From the NCBI GenBank assembly GCA_012103605.1, contig WLWL01000002.1:19430-83429 (forward strand): DNA of 64,000 nt, given 5' to 3'. This document shows, in pieces, positions 53,915-63,500 of the stretch (its first letter is position 1; each line of letters starts with the position of its first letter). A program made the position numbers and the translations under genes. The notes under the pieces were generated by a model. The model searched no databases and was not told the DNA's origin. It saw only the letters and a program-made list of their open reading frames with translations. Source of the DNA: Candidatus Nanopelagicales bacterium (GTDB lineage Bacteria; Actinomycetota; Actinomycetes; S36-B12).

Positions 53915-55308
53915 TGAACGGGGCGGATCTGGCCGACCTCGGTCGCGTGCACATCGTCGGAATCGGTGGAGCCGGAATGTCGGGAATCGCGAGCATCCTT
54001 GCTGCCCGCGGGGTGCACGTCACGGGCAGCGACGCCAAGGAATCGCGGCGAGTGCAGTCTCTGCGGGCTCTAGGAATCGAGGTGTCGGTCGGGCACCAGA
54101 AGTCGATAGCCGCGGACACCCTCGTCTACTCGACGGCTATTCCTGAGTCGAATTCCGAGCGTCGGTTCGCACGAGAGCATTCGATCCCCGAGATGTCCCG
54201 CGCAACGGCCCTGGCGGCGGTCATGAGTGGTCGACGTGGGGTCGCGGTGTCCGGAACACATGGCAAGACGACGACCACGTCAATGTTGACCGTCACCCTG
54301 CAAGCGTGTGGTGCTGATCCATCGTTCGTGATCGGCAGCGAGTTGAACGAATCAGGGTCGAACGCGCACCTGGGGACGGGGGAGCTCTTCGTCGTGGAGG
54401 CTGACGAAAGCGATGGTTCGTTCCTCGCCCTGCCGGCGGTTGCGGGGATCGTCACGAACGTCGAACCTGACCACTTGAATCATTGGGAGACCTTCGACGC
54501 TCTCGAAAACGCCTTCGACGATTTTGGACGGCAAATCGCGGCTACGGGCGGGTTCGTTGTTATCTGCGCCGACGACCCGGGGGCCCGAGCGATGGGCGAA
54601 CGTCTTACCGCCGAGGGCATCGATGTTCGAAGTTACGGCGAGAGTGACGATGCCACGGTTCGCATGATCGATCCGATCCAAGACGTAGACGGTTGGAGCT
54701 TCACAGTCGCCAAAGACGGGGTGCGACTCGGTCGGATTGCCCTGCAGGTCCCCGGTCGACACAACGCTCTCAACGCCATGGCCGCCTACGTTTCGGCGAC
54801 GGGGCTCGGATTCGCCGATGTGGATGTTCGGCGAGGGCTCGAATCATTTTCTGGAACTCGTCGACGTTTCGACTTCAAAGGTGAGGTGGCGGGGGTTCGT
54901 GTCTATGACGACTACGCCCACCATCCGACGGAAATTGACGCGACCTTGCGAGCGGCCCGCGAGGTGGTCGGCGCCGGCCGGGTCATCGTGGCGTTCCAAG
55001 CCCATCACTATTACCGGACGGCAATGTTCGTGCAGGAATTCGGGCAAGCCCTCGGCTTGGCGGACGTGGCGGTAGTCCTTGAAGTATTCGCTCCCGGTGA
55101 GGAGCCGATTCCAGGAGCCAGCGGACAAACCCTGGCAGCGAATGTTCCCTTGCCCGAGGGCGACGCGATCTTCGAACCGTCCTGGACCGCTGTCGCCGGG
55201 ATTCTCGCCGATCGCGCACGTGCCGGTGACATCGTGATGACCCTCGGCGCCGGAGATATCGGCATGCTGGGTACCGAAGTGCTTGATCGCCTCCGGAGTC
55301 GGCTATGA
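53914..55308 (+). CDS. murC: UDP-MurNAc-L-alanine ligase
   Basis: A 464-residue Mur ligase. VHIVGIGGAGMSGIA is the MurC N-terminal nucleotide motif, VSGTHGKTTTT is the ATP loop and YDDYAHHPTEIDATL is the C-terminal signature. ATG 53914 (TGATG overlap with murG, GGAAGGG upstream) gives the family N-terminus. It ligates L-Ala to UDP-MurNAc. murB and ddl are absent from this cluster. Confidence 0.95.
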   Translation: MNGADLADLGRVHIVGIGGAGMSGIASILAARGVHVTGSDAKESRRVQSLRALGIEVSVGHQKSIAADTLVYSTAIPESNSERRFAREHSIPEMSRATALAAVMSGRRGVAVSGTHGKTTTTSMLTVTLQACGADPSFVIGSELNESGSNAHLGTGELFVVEADESDGSFLALPAVAGIVTNVEPDHLNHWETFDALENAFDDFGRQIAATGGFVVICADDPGARAMGERLTAEGIDVRSYGESDDATVRMIDPIQDVDGWSFTVAKDGVRLGRIALQVPGRHNALNAMAAYVSATGLGFADVDVRRGLESFSGTRRRFDFKGEVAGVRVYDDYAHHPTEIDATLRAAREVVGAGRVIVAFQAHHYYRTAMFVQEFGQALGLADVAVVLEVFAPGEEPIPGASGQTLAANVPLPEGDAIFEPSWTAVAGILADRARAGDIVMTLGAGDIGMLGTEVLDRLRSRL

Positions 55309-56177
55309 CGGTGATCGATAACCCGAGCCTCGACGGAGACAGTGTGCCTGCCTTGACGTCGGGACCAGACCCAGAAACCGGCAACGAGCGCGCAGCTGGG
55401 CCGGAACGCAAAGTTCGGCGGCGACGATTCCGGTTCACACGCAGGCGCCGTCGGCGTCGCGCGGTCGCCGATCGCTGGGTAGCCCGGGCGCAACGACGGC
55501 GGTGGTGGCGACTGGCCAGCGTCGTGCTGGTGGTGGCGCTGATCGGCGGCGCCGTTTGGGCCGCCTGGTTCTCGTCGTTGCTTGCTGTGCATCAGGTCTC
55601 GGTCATCGGCTTGAGTGACGAGGGGGAATTGGTGGGCGGCCAGGAGGTTCGGTCGGCGGCATCTATCCCGGCCGGCATGCCGATCGCGCGCCTGGATACC
55701 GCTTCGGCCCAGGCTCGCGTTCTCGAGCTGCCGTGGGTGGCATCGGTCGAGGTTCGGCGCGCATGGCCACAAGATGTCGTGATCGCTGTGACCGAACGGT
55801 CTCCGGTGGCCGTGGTCATGCAAGGCGAGGAGCGTCGGGGTGTCGATGCCGAGGGGAACATCTTCGATCCCCCCGGAGGATTGTGGCTCACCGATCCGAT
55901 CATCCGTGGTGATGAAAGTGCCATTGCCGAGGCAGTGAAGGTCGCGTCGTCCCTTCCCGCGGATGTGGAAAAGCGGGTCCGGGTGATCCAGGCGGTGAGC
56001 GTCGATGACATTCGTTTGGAACTCGGGAACAAGTCGATCGTGCGCTGGGGGAATTCCCAGGAAGCGGAGTTCAAGGCAGAGGTTCTGCGCTCGTTGTTGC
56101 CGCGCCGCGCCCAGGCCTACGACGTCAGCGCGCCATCGCTACCGGCCACTTTTGGCGAAAAGGGCCCCAAGAAATAA
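55305..56177 (+). CDS. ftsQ: Cell division protein FtsQ
   Basis: A 290-residue bitopic protein. The cytosolic part is extremely arginine-rich (residues 36-66), followed by one transmembrane helix (70-90) and a POTRA domain beginning VHQVSVIGLSDEGELVGG. The FtsQ signature ELPWVASVEVRRAWPQDVVIAVTER is present, split around residues 140-164. It recruits FtsL and DivIC to the divisome. ATG 55305 overlaps the murC stop. A run of A residues follows its stop. Confidence 0.93.
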   Translation: MTVIDNPSLDGDSVPALTSGPDPETGNERAAGPERKVRRRRFRFTRRRRRRRAVADRWVARAQRRRWWRLASVVLVVALIGGAVWAAWFSSLLAVHQVSVIGLSDEGELVGGQEVRSAASIPAGMPIARLDTASAQARVLELPWVASVEVRRAWPQDVVIAVTERSPVAVVMQGEERRGVDAEGNIFDPPGGLWLTDPIIRGDESAIAEAVKVASSLPADVEKRVRVIQAVSVDDIRLELGNKSIVRWGNSQEAEFKAEVLRSLLPRRAQAYDVSAPSLPATFGEKGPKK

Positions 56178-56205
56178 AAAAAATCAAAAGTTTCTGCTTT
56201 TCGTC

Positions 56206-56235
56206 TTGCGTCGAAGGCGTTGCACCCCCTACTCT
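56206..56235 (+). promoter_or_regulatory. Candidate internal ftsZ promoter
   Basis: TTGCGT (56206-56211) and TACTCT (56230-56235) are 18 bases apart in the 175-bp ftsQ-ftsZ gap, the only large gap inside the cluster after rsmH. A GTAAAGGTTGAGACTT segment (56273-56288) and an AGGAAAGGA ribosome site (56334-56342) follow. ftsZ is commonly transcribed from its own promoters in Actinobacteria, so this fits, but the hexamers are only moderate matches. Confidence 0.45.
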
Positions 56236-56352
56236 CCCGCCGGCTCAGGGCCAGACGATGTTTCAGCCTGAAGTAAAGGTTGAGACTTCGGCCTCGGGCC
56301 GCACGAGTCGATGCGCCCCCTCGCGTCGACGTAGAGGAAAGGACGAGCAGCA

Positions 56353-57435
56353 GTGGCGGCTCCTCAGAACTACTTGGCAGTAATCAAGGTCGTCGGTATC
56401 GGCGGCGGTGGCGTGAATGCGGTCAACCGCATGATCGAGGTCGGCTTGAAGGGCGTGGAGTTCATCGCCATCAACACCGACGCACAGGCGCTCTTGATGA
56501 GTGACGCCGACGTCAAGCTCGACATCGGCCGGGAGTTGACGCGAGGCCTCGGGGCTGGCGCGAACCCGGAGGTCGGGCGCAAGGCGGCGGAAGATCACAT
56601 CGAAGAGATCGAGGAAGTCCTCCAGGGCGCCGACATGGTCTTTGTTACCGCGGGAGAAGGCGGTGGAACCGGCACCGGTGGAGCACCGGTCGTTGCCCAG
56701 GTTGCCCGGTCTCTGGGAGCACTCACCATCGGCGTTGTCACGCGTCCGTTCGGCTTCGAAGGTCGCCGTCGGCAAGTGCAGGCCGATCAGGGCGTCGAGG
56801 ATTTGCGCGCCGAGGTCGACACGCTCATCGTCATTCCGAACGACCGCCTGTTGTCCTTGGCAGATCGCGAGATCAGCGTGATCGACGCGTTCCGGCAAGC
56901 CGATCACGTTCTGCTGCAGGGCGTCTCAGGCATTACGGATCTCATCACGACACCCGGATTGATCAACTTGGACTTCGCCGACGTCAAGAGCGTGATGCAC
57001 GCGGCCGGGTCCGCATTGATGGGCATCGGATCTGCGCGAGGCGAGGACAGGGCAATGCAGGCCGCAGAAAAGGCCATTTCCAGCCCCCTCCTCGAAGCGG
57101 GAATCGATGGAGCCCACGGAGTGTTGTTGTCGGTATCCGGCGGTAGTGACCTGGGCCTGTTCGAGATCAACGAAGCCGCTCGACTCGTCAGTGACGCCGC
57201 TCACCCCGAGGCGAACATCATCTTCGGTGCTGTGATCGACGACACCTTGGGTGATGAGGTTCGCGTGACGGTCATCGCTGCGGGTTTCGAAGGTGGTGAG
57301 CCTCCGGTCCGCAAGGTGGCGGCTCCCGTTCGATCCACCGATGCGACGGGAGATATTCCGGCCGTGCAACAGCCGAAGGCAGCGGTATTCGCCGATTCCG
57401 ACGACGACTTGGACGTTCCAGACTTCCTGAGGTAA
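56353..57435 (+). CDS. ftsZ: Cell division GTPase FtsZ
   Basis: A 360-residue FtsZ starting at GTG 56353. The tubulin signature GGGTGTGG is at residues 103-110, the T7-loop catalytic Asp region is [13 protein letters not shown], and the C-terminal conserved peptide is [11 protein letters not shown], which binds SepF. The linker between core and tail is short (about 35 residues), making the protein shorter than most actinobacterial FtsZ. It polymerises into the Z ring. pgeF begins three bases after its stop. Confidence 0.97.
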   Translation: MAAPQNYLAVIKVVGIGGGGVNAVNRMIEVGLKGVEFIAINTDAQALLMSDADVKLDIGRELTRGLGAGANPEVGRKAAEDHIEEIEEVLQGADMVFVTAGEGGGTGTGGAPVVAQVARSLGALTIGVVTRPFGFEGRRRQVQADQGVEDLRAEVDTLIVIPNDRLLSLADREISVIDAFRQADHVLLQGVSGITDLITTPGLINLDFADVKSVMHAAGSALMGIGSARGEDRAMQAAEKAISSPLLEAGIDGAHGVLLSVSGGSDLGLFEINEAARLVSDAAHPEANIIFGAVIDDTLGDEVRVTVIAAGFEGGEPPVRKVAAPVRSTDATGDIPAVQQPKAAVFADSDDDLDVPDFLR

Positions 57436-57438
57436 TGC

Positions 57439-58335
57439 GTGGCAACAGACGCGAGTGGCAGTAGGGCCTTCCCCGACCTACGGACACTCGCTGGCACGTG
57501 GTCGTGTCCACGTCACGCGTCATCGGGTGCGTCCTGCACGTACGTGATCTCACGTGCCGATGGTGGGCGCAGCGTCGGTGACTTCGCAGCGGGAAATCTC
57601 GCCGATCATGTCGGTGATGACGAAGATGCGGTGCGGACCAATCGTCGGCACTTGGCATCGGCACTGAAGGCGCAGGAGGGGCTGGCCTTCATTGCAGCGT
57701 CGCACGGCGCTGATGTGGCGTGGGTGACGACCCCGGACACGATCGCTGACGTCGATGCGCTGGTGACCGATAGGAACGACATCGGCTTGGTGGCGTTGGG
57801 TGCCGATTGCGCCATCATCGGTCTTCATGGTCATCGGCGCGACGGCTCGCCCGTGCTAGGTGTCGCGCACTGCGGATGGAAAGGGCTCGTGGAAGACGTG
57901 ATCGGATCGGTAGTCGCAGAGATGACCAACGCTGGAGCGGAGAACATCGGTGCGGTTCTTGGTCCTGCGATCTGTGGTGAGTGCTACCGAGTGGATGCCG
58001 AGCGGCACGATGCGGTGCGAGCGGCGCTGAGCGATCGTGTCGCGCACGCGGCTCTGGTAACTGGTGTGCAGCAACCCGTGCATACCCAGTGGGCTCCGCA
58101 CGAGCAGAAGGATGAGGGGTTGGGCATCGACGTTCGCGCCGGGAGCAAGGAGCGGCTAGTGGAACTGGGTGTCACCATCGACGGGGAAGAACTCCTGCAG
58201 GGCAGGCAATGCACGTACGAATCAGCAACATGGTTCAGCTATCGCCGTTCGATGGCACGCGGCCGCGGTGGACGCTCGGGGCGACAGGGACTTGCCGTGG
58301 TCTCTGCCTCATCGCATGGTGCGGACGAAGCGTGA
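57439..58335 (+). CDS. pgeF: Laccase-domain protein (PgeF/YfiH, peptidoglycan editing factor)
   Basis: A 298-residue purine-nucleoside phosphorylase-like/laccase-domain protein. Zinc-site residues are visible in ASHGADVAWV (His), ALGADCAIIGL (Cys) and VAHCGWKGLV (His), with GPAICGECYRV closing the fold. Homologues hydrolyse UDP-MurNAc-L-Ser or act on adenosine. The order ftsZ, pgeF, yggS, sepF is standard in Actinobacteria. The start GTG 57439 leaves an N-terminal segment of about 30 poorly conserved residues and there is an Arg/Gly-rich C-terminal extension. Confidence 0.87.
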   Translation: MATDASGSRAFPDLRTLAGTWSCPRHASSGASCTYVISRADGGRSVGDFAAGNLADHVGDDEDAVRTNRRHLASALKAQEGLAFIAASHGADVAWVTTPDTIADVDALVTDRNDIGLVALGADCAIIGLHGHRRDGSPVLGVAHCGWKGLVEDVIGSVVAEMTNAGAENIGAVLGPAICGECYRVDAERHDAVRAALSDRVAHAALVTGVQQPVHTQWAPHEQKDEGLGIDVRAGSKERLVELGVTIDGEELLQGRQCTYESATWFSYRRSMARGRGGRSGRQGLAVVSASSHGADEA

Positions 58336-59054
58336 CGGTCACAAGGCGAGAGGCCCTGGCTCAGCGACTTCATGATGTTCACGAGCGCATCGAAGCTGCG
58401 CGGATCGCCGCGGGTCGAACGGAAGACCACGACCAGGTTCAACTTGTCGTTGTGACGAAAACCTTCCCCGCTAGTGATGTTGCATTGCTCGCAGAACTGG
58501 GAGTCACCGATGTCGGAGAAAACCGAGATCAGGAGGGGCGAGCCAAACGTGCTGATGTGAGCAGCGATGACCTCCGCTGGCACATGATCGGTCGCTTACA
58601 GCGCAACAAGGTGTCGTCCGTTGCCCGATGGGCTGACGTCGTCGAATCGATCGACCGGCACGAACTCATCGCGCCTCTTGCCGGTGCCGTGGAACGATTC
58701 GACAGAAATCCGGTGCAGGTCCTGCTGCAGGTGAGTGTGGATCCGGTTCCCGACCCAGGACGCGGGGGAGCCGATCCCGATGATGTCGAATCCCTTGCCG
58801 AGGCCGTATCTAGGCACGAGGCTCTGCACCTGGCGGGCGTCATGGCGGTGGCTCCCCACCCGGACACCGGCATGGATCCACGGGCGGCATTCGATCGGTT
58901 GCAGGAGATTTCGGCGCGTGTGCGAACGTCCTGGCCGCATGCCCGGGAGATGTCGGCTGGCATGAGTAGCGACCTCGAAGCCGGTGTCGCCGCAGGGGCG
59001 ACACAGGTGCGTATCGGGGGAGCGATACTCGGGGAACGCCCCCCGGTGCAGTAG
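58332..59054 (+). CDS. Pyridoxal phosphate homeostasis protein (YggS/PLPBP)
   Basis: A 240-residue fold-type III PLP-binding protein. The PLP lysine is in LVVVTKTFPASDV (near residue 43), with VTDVGENRDQEG, WHMIGRLQRNK and MSAGMSSDLEAGVAAGATQVRIGGAILGER as family signatures (the last split over residues 208-236). GTG 58332 (GTGA overlap with pgeF) gives the right family length. It buffers PLP and affects amino acid balance; no catalytic reaction is known. Confidence 0.93.
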   Translation: MTVTRREALAQRLHDVHERIEAARIAAGRTEDHDQVQLVVVTKTFPASDVALLAELGVTDVGENRDQEGRAKRADVSSDDLRWHMIGRLQRNKVSSVARWADVVESIDRHELIAPLAGAVERFDRNPVQVLLQVSVDPVPDPGRGGADPDDVESLAEAVSRHEALHLAGVMAVAPHPDTGMDPRAAFDRLQEISARVRTSWPHAREMSAGMSSDLEAGVAAGATQVRIGGAILGERPPVQ

Positions 59055-59129
59055 CGTCAGAGGGGGAGAGATTCACGGTCGCCGCAGAAGCGTCCGTGAC
59101 TGCGAAAAACGACATCACGGAGGTGGGCG

Positions 59130-59696
59130 ATGGCTGGCGCAATGCGCAAGATGGCTGTGTACCTCGGGTTGGTGGAGGACGCCTCCGACGAGGATTTTGA
59201 CGAGTATGACGACTACGAGGAGCCGGCTCGGGAGTCCCGTCGGGATCGCAACAGCCGTCGGAGTTCCCGGGACCGCTACGAGGCCGATGATGATGCGTAT
59301 GAGGTACGCAGCGTGCGGCCTATCAACGAGCCTCGAGCCGTCCGGACGATCAGGCCAGATTCCGCGGCCGATCGGGCCCCGTCTTCAGCGGCGGTGGGAC
59401 GCCCCGCGATGGCGGACCTGAGCCGCATTGAAGCCATCCATCCCCGCTCCTACAACGACGCTCGTCGCATTGGTGAGGAATTTCGTGACGGAGTACCGGT
59501 CATCATGAACCTGGGCGACATGGACGAGATGGATGCCAAGCGCATTATCGATTTCGCAGCTGGCCTGGTGTACGGCCTACACGGCACGATCGAACGCATT
59601 ACTGGCAAGGTCTTCCTGCTCTCACCGGCCAATGTTGATCTCGGAGATCAAGCGCGAGCGCAGATAGCTGAGGATGGGTTCTTCAATCAGAGTTGA
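59130..59696 (+). CDS. sepF: Z-ring membrane anchor SepF
   Basis: A 188-residue SepF. The N-terminus MAGAMRKMAVYLGLVED can form the membrane-binding amphipathic helix. An acidic and Arg-rich linker (25-95) follows, then the SepF core: IHPRSYNDARRIGEEFRDGVPVIMNL, AKRIIDFAAGLVYGL and ITGKVFLLSPANVDL. It tethers FtsZ to the membrane in Actinobacteria, which lack FtsA. A ribosome site GGAGG lies seven bases before the ATG. Confidence 0.95.
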   Translation: MAGAMRKMAVYLGLVEDASDEDFDEYDDYEEPARESRRDRNSRRSSRDRYEADDDAYEVRSVRPINEPRAVRTIRPDSAADRAPSSAAVGRPAMADLSRIEAIHPRSYNDARRIGEEFRDGVPVIMNLGDMDEMDAKRIIDFAAGLVYGLHGTIERITGKVFLLSPANVDLGDQARAQIAEDGFFNQS

Positions 59697-59723
59697 CGAC
59701 GCCGTTAGAGGAGTGTCAAAGCG

Positions 59724-60008
59724 GTGAGCATCTTCGGTCAGATCTTGGGCACTGTCCTGTGGCTCTATTGGCTTGTCTTGATTGCCCGCCTGGTCTTGGA
59801 CTTCGTCCGGATTTTCGCACGATCCTGGCAGCCTCGGGGACCGCTGCTGTTGGTCGCCGAATTCGTGTATTCGATCACGGATCCACCCCTACGCGCCCTT
59901 CGACGGGTGATCCCGCCGCTGCGCCTTGGCAGTGTCTCGCTCGATTTGGCATTTCTTATTCTGATACTCGGGGTTCAGATACTCATCAATTTTGTCGTCT
60001 TGCTTTAG
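59724..60008 (+). CDS. YggT family membrane protein
   Basis: A 94-residue protein starting at GTG 59724. Two hydrophobic helices (about 4-30 and 72-94) flank the YggT signature loop LVAEFVYSITDPPLRALRRVIPPL. The family is linked to division and membrane integrity, with no defined activity. It sits in its usual place between sepF and divIVA. The DivIVA-type gene begins 11 bases after its stop. Confidence 0.88.
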   Translation: MSIFGQILGTVLWLYWLVLIARLVLDFVRIFARSWQPRGPLLLVAEFVYSITDPPLRALRRVIPPLRLGSVSLDLAFLILILGVQILINFVVLL

Positions 60009-60018
60009 GGTCGAGATC

Positions 60019-60504
60019 GTGACCTTGAGCGCACAGGATGTTCGTGACGCCCGATTCGGAACAACACGTATTCGAGCCGGGTACAACATGGCCGAGGTCG
60101 ATGCGTTCCTCGACCGAGTGGAAGGCACCATCACGCTCACGTCAAGCGAAGGTCAGCGACTCGGTGATGAAGTCGAGGCACTCCGCTCGCAGGTTCAGCA
60201 GCTGCAGGGGCGCTTGGCGGCGGCCCAGCGCGAACTCCAGGATGCTCAGTCGACGCCCATCGCTAGTCCTGATGAAGGCCACGCCACTGTCATTACTCCT
60301 ACCGACGATGGGGCATCAGCAGCCACAGTTCAGAACCTTGATGGTGCGTCGACGACAGAAAACGTCGTTGTTGGTGATGTTTCACCAGTGAACGGAGAGA
60401 GTTTGGCTGTGATTCGCGATCGTGTGCGAGAAATGCTCACCCAACAACTTGCCCTCGTCGATGACCTCGACATCGACGCGTCCGCGGAGTCCCCGCGCCC
60501 CTAG
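60019..60504 (+). CDS. Short DivIVA-domain protein at the divIVA position
   Basis: A 161-residue protein. The N-terminal DivIVA membrane-curvature domain reads LSAQDVRDARFGTTRIRAGYNMAEVDAFLDRVE (residues 3-35, in two stretches), closer to the DivI1A-type consensus than to Wag31. A coiled coil spans about 36-78, followed by a Thr/Ala/Asp-rich linker and a short helix (135-155). Wag31 and Streptomyces DivIVA are much longer. GTG 60019 fits the family N-terminus. It may be the polar-growth scaffold or a specialised paralogue, with a canonical DivIVA elsewhere. Its stop shares the tetranucleotide CTAG with the ileS stop. Confidence 0.82.
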   Translation: MTLSAQDVRDARFGTTRIRAGYNMAEVDAFLDRVEGTITLTSSEGQRLGDEVEALRSQVQQLQGRLAAAQRELQDAQSTPIASPDEGHATVITPTDDGASAATVQNLDGASTTENVVVGDVSPVNGESLAVIRDRVREMLTQQLALVDDLDIDASAESPRP

Positions 60505-63500
60505 GAGTTTCGGGCGATCCCGACCAACACCGGTAGGTCGGTTTCCACCGGCGCGTAGTCAGCCGGCATGTCGTTGCGGTCGATAGCCGTGGCGAGAACC
60601 TCGGAGGCAATCGCCGCACCATGCTCAGCGAAAGTGGTCTCGATCTCGCTGTCGTGTGAGCTCCACGTCAGTGAGATTCGATCCGAGATGTCGAATCCCA
60701 GCGACTTGCGCGTCTCTTGAATTCCCCGGATCAGCTCGCGCGCTAGGCCTGCACGGCGGAGTTCGTCGTCGATATGTAGATCGATGGCGACCGACTCTTC
60801 TGCGTCACTGGCGACCGTCCAGCCTTCGCGTGGTGACTCCGTCACGATGATGTCGTCGGCGTAGACCTCCTCGCTCTCGCCGTCCACCGTGATCGAAAAG
60901 GAGCCTTCGGCACGTACGCCGTTCGCCAGGGTGGAAGCCTCGACATCGGTTATTGCTTGAGCAACGACCGGCGTCCGCTTCCCGAACCGCTTTCCCAGTT
61001 CCCGGAAGTTCGGCTTCACCACGACGTCGACCAACCCGGCTTCCTCACCAAGGACCTCCACTGCTCGCACGTTGAGCTCGTCGGAAACTTCCGCGACGAG
61101 TTCGTCAGGGAGTTCTGCCCAGCCGGGTGCGGAAACCAGAGCGCGCGAGAGCGGTTGTCGCGTCTTGACGCTGCTCGCGGCGCGGGCCGCCCGCCCAAGC
61201 TCGACGACTCTGCGAACGAGTGCCATGTTGTCGCGAAGACCATCGTCGATAGTCGCCTTCTCCATCGATGGCCACGATGCCAAGTGCACGGATATCGGAG
61301 CCTGTTCGTCGGTTGCTCGGAAGAGGTCTTGCCACACGCGTTCGGCGATGAAGGGCGTGTAGGGGGCCAGGCACAAGGTGACGGTGCGCAGAGCCTCGTG
61401 GAGGGTGGCTAACGCGGCCGCATCCCCATCCCAGAAGCGTCGGCGTGAGCGGCGCACGTACCAATTGGACAGAACGTCGATGTACTCGGCGAGTATCCGG
61501 CCGCCGCGCTGGGTGTCGAAATTGTCCAGGGCGTCGTCCACATCCCGCGCGACCCGCGCGGCTTCTGACAGCACCCATTGGTCAATGAGCGGTCGCTCCT
61601 CGGTCGGAGGGGCTCCTATCGAGGGAGACCATTCGGCGGTTCTCGCGTACAGCGATTGGAAGGAAACGGTGTTCCAGTACGTCAAGAGGGTGCGACGAAC
61701 AACATCGGCGATGGCCGCGTGACCCACGCGGCGGGCTTGCCATGGTGAACCGGAGGCCAACATGAACCAGCGCACCGCGTCGGCCCCGTGCGTGTCCATC
61801 AGGGGGATGGGTTCGAGCACGTTGCCGAGGTGCTTACTCATCTTGCGACCGTCTTCGTCCAGGATGTGGCCGAGGCAAACGACGTTCTTGTACGACGATT
61901 CTCCGAAGACAAGGGTCCCGATGGCCATTAAGGAATAGAACCAACCGCGGGTTTGATCGATCGCCTCGCAAATGAAGTCGGCGGGGTACTGCTGCGCGAA
62001 CTCTGCTGCATTCTTGCGCGGGTACCCCAGTGCGGCGAACGGCATGGCGCCGGAGTCGTACCAGCAGTCGATGACCTCCGGCACACGATTCGCCGTGTTC
62101 TCGCACTCTGGACACTGAATCGCGACATCGTCGACGAACGGGCGGTGCGGATCAAGATCGTCGACGTCCCTACCGGCCCGCGACGACAGCTCCTCGAGCG
62201 ATCCGATGGCCGTGAGGTGTCCCGCTTCGCATCGCCAAATAGGTAAGGGCGTTCCCCAGTACCTGTTGCGAGACAAGGCCCAGTCCACGTTGTTGGTGAG
62301 CCAGTCGCCGTAGCGGCCCCACTTAATGGTCGGCGGGTACCAGTTGGTCTGCTCGTTTTGCGTCAGAAGTGCTTCCTTGACCGCTGTCGTCTTGACATAC
62401 CAGGACGGCTGCGCGTAGTACAGAAGCGGCGTGTGGCATCGCCAGCAGTGAGGGTAGGAGTGCTCGTAGGGGTTTCGGCGAAAGAGCAGACCCCGCTCGT
62501 CGAGATCGGCTACGAGTACGTCGTCGGCGGTCTTGAAGAACATTCCGCCCACCAGCGGCGTCTCGTCGACGAAGGTCCCGTCTGGATTGATCGGGTTGAC
62601 GACGGGGAGACCGTAGCTGCGACAACTCGCGAGGTCGTCTGCGCCGAAGGCCGGCGCCTGGTGAACCAGCCCTGTTCCATCGTCTGTCGTGACGTAGTCG
62701 GCGAGGATGACGTAGTGGGAGTCAGGGATGTCTACGAGGTCGAAGGGACGCCGGTATCGAGTGCGCTCAAGGTGCGACCCAGCGAACTCCTCGACAATCT
62801 CGACGTCACTGTCGCCGAAGACGTGTGACACGAGCTCCTGTGCGACAACGAGATGTTCATTGTCCGCAGTTTTCACGACCACGTATGTGGCGTCTGGTCG
62901 GACGGCTACCGCTGTATTCGACACCAGCGTCCACGGCGTCGTCGTCCACACCAAGAGGGCCGCGGATGGGTAACGCTCCTGGAGGGGTCCGTCGTCGATA
63001 GGGAAGCGAACGTAGACCGACGGGTCGACCACCGTTTCGTAGCCTTGGGCGAGCTCGTGGTCGCTCAGTCCGGTCCCGCACCGTGGACAGTACGGCGCGA
63101 CACGGTGGTCTTGCACGAGCAAACCTGCGTCGAAGATCTCTTTCAACGACCACCAGACGCTTTGGACGTAGTCCCGATCCATCGTCCAGTAAGCAGAGTC
63201 GGTGTCCACCCAAAACGCCATCCGCTTGCTCATGTGGGTGAACTCGTCAACGTGGCGGAGAACGGATTCGCGACACCGTTCATTGAATTCGGCGATCCCG
63301 TAGTTCTCGATGTCCTGCTTGCCGCTGAAACCGAGTTCCCTCTCGACCGCGAGTTCGACGGGCAATCCGTGGCAGTCCCACCCTGCTTGGCGGGGCACGA
63401 AGTACCCCTTCATCGTGCGATAGCGAGGGAAGATGTCTTTAAAGACACGTGCTTCCACGTGGTGGGCTCCGGGGGTGCCGTTGGCCGTAGGAGGACCCTC

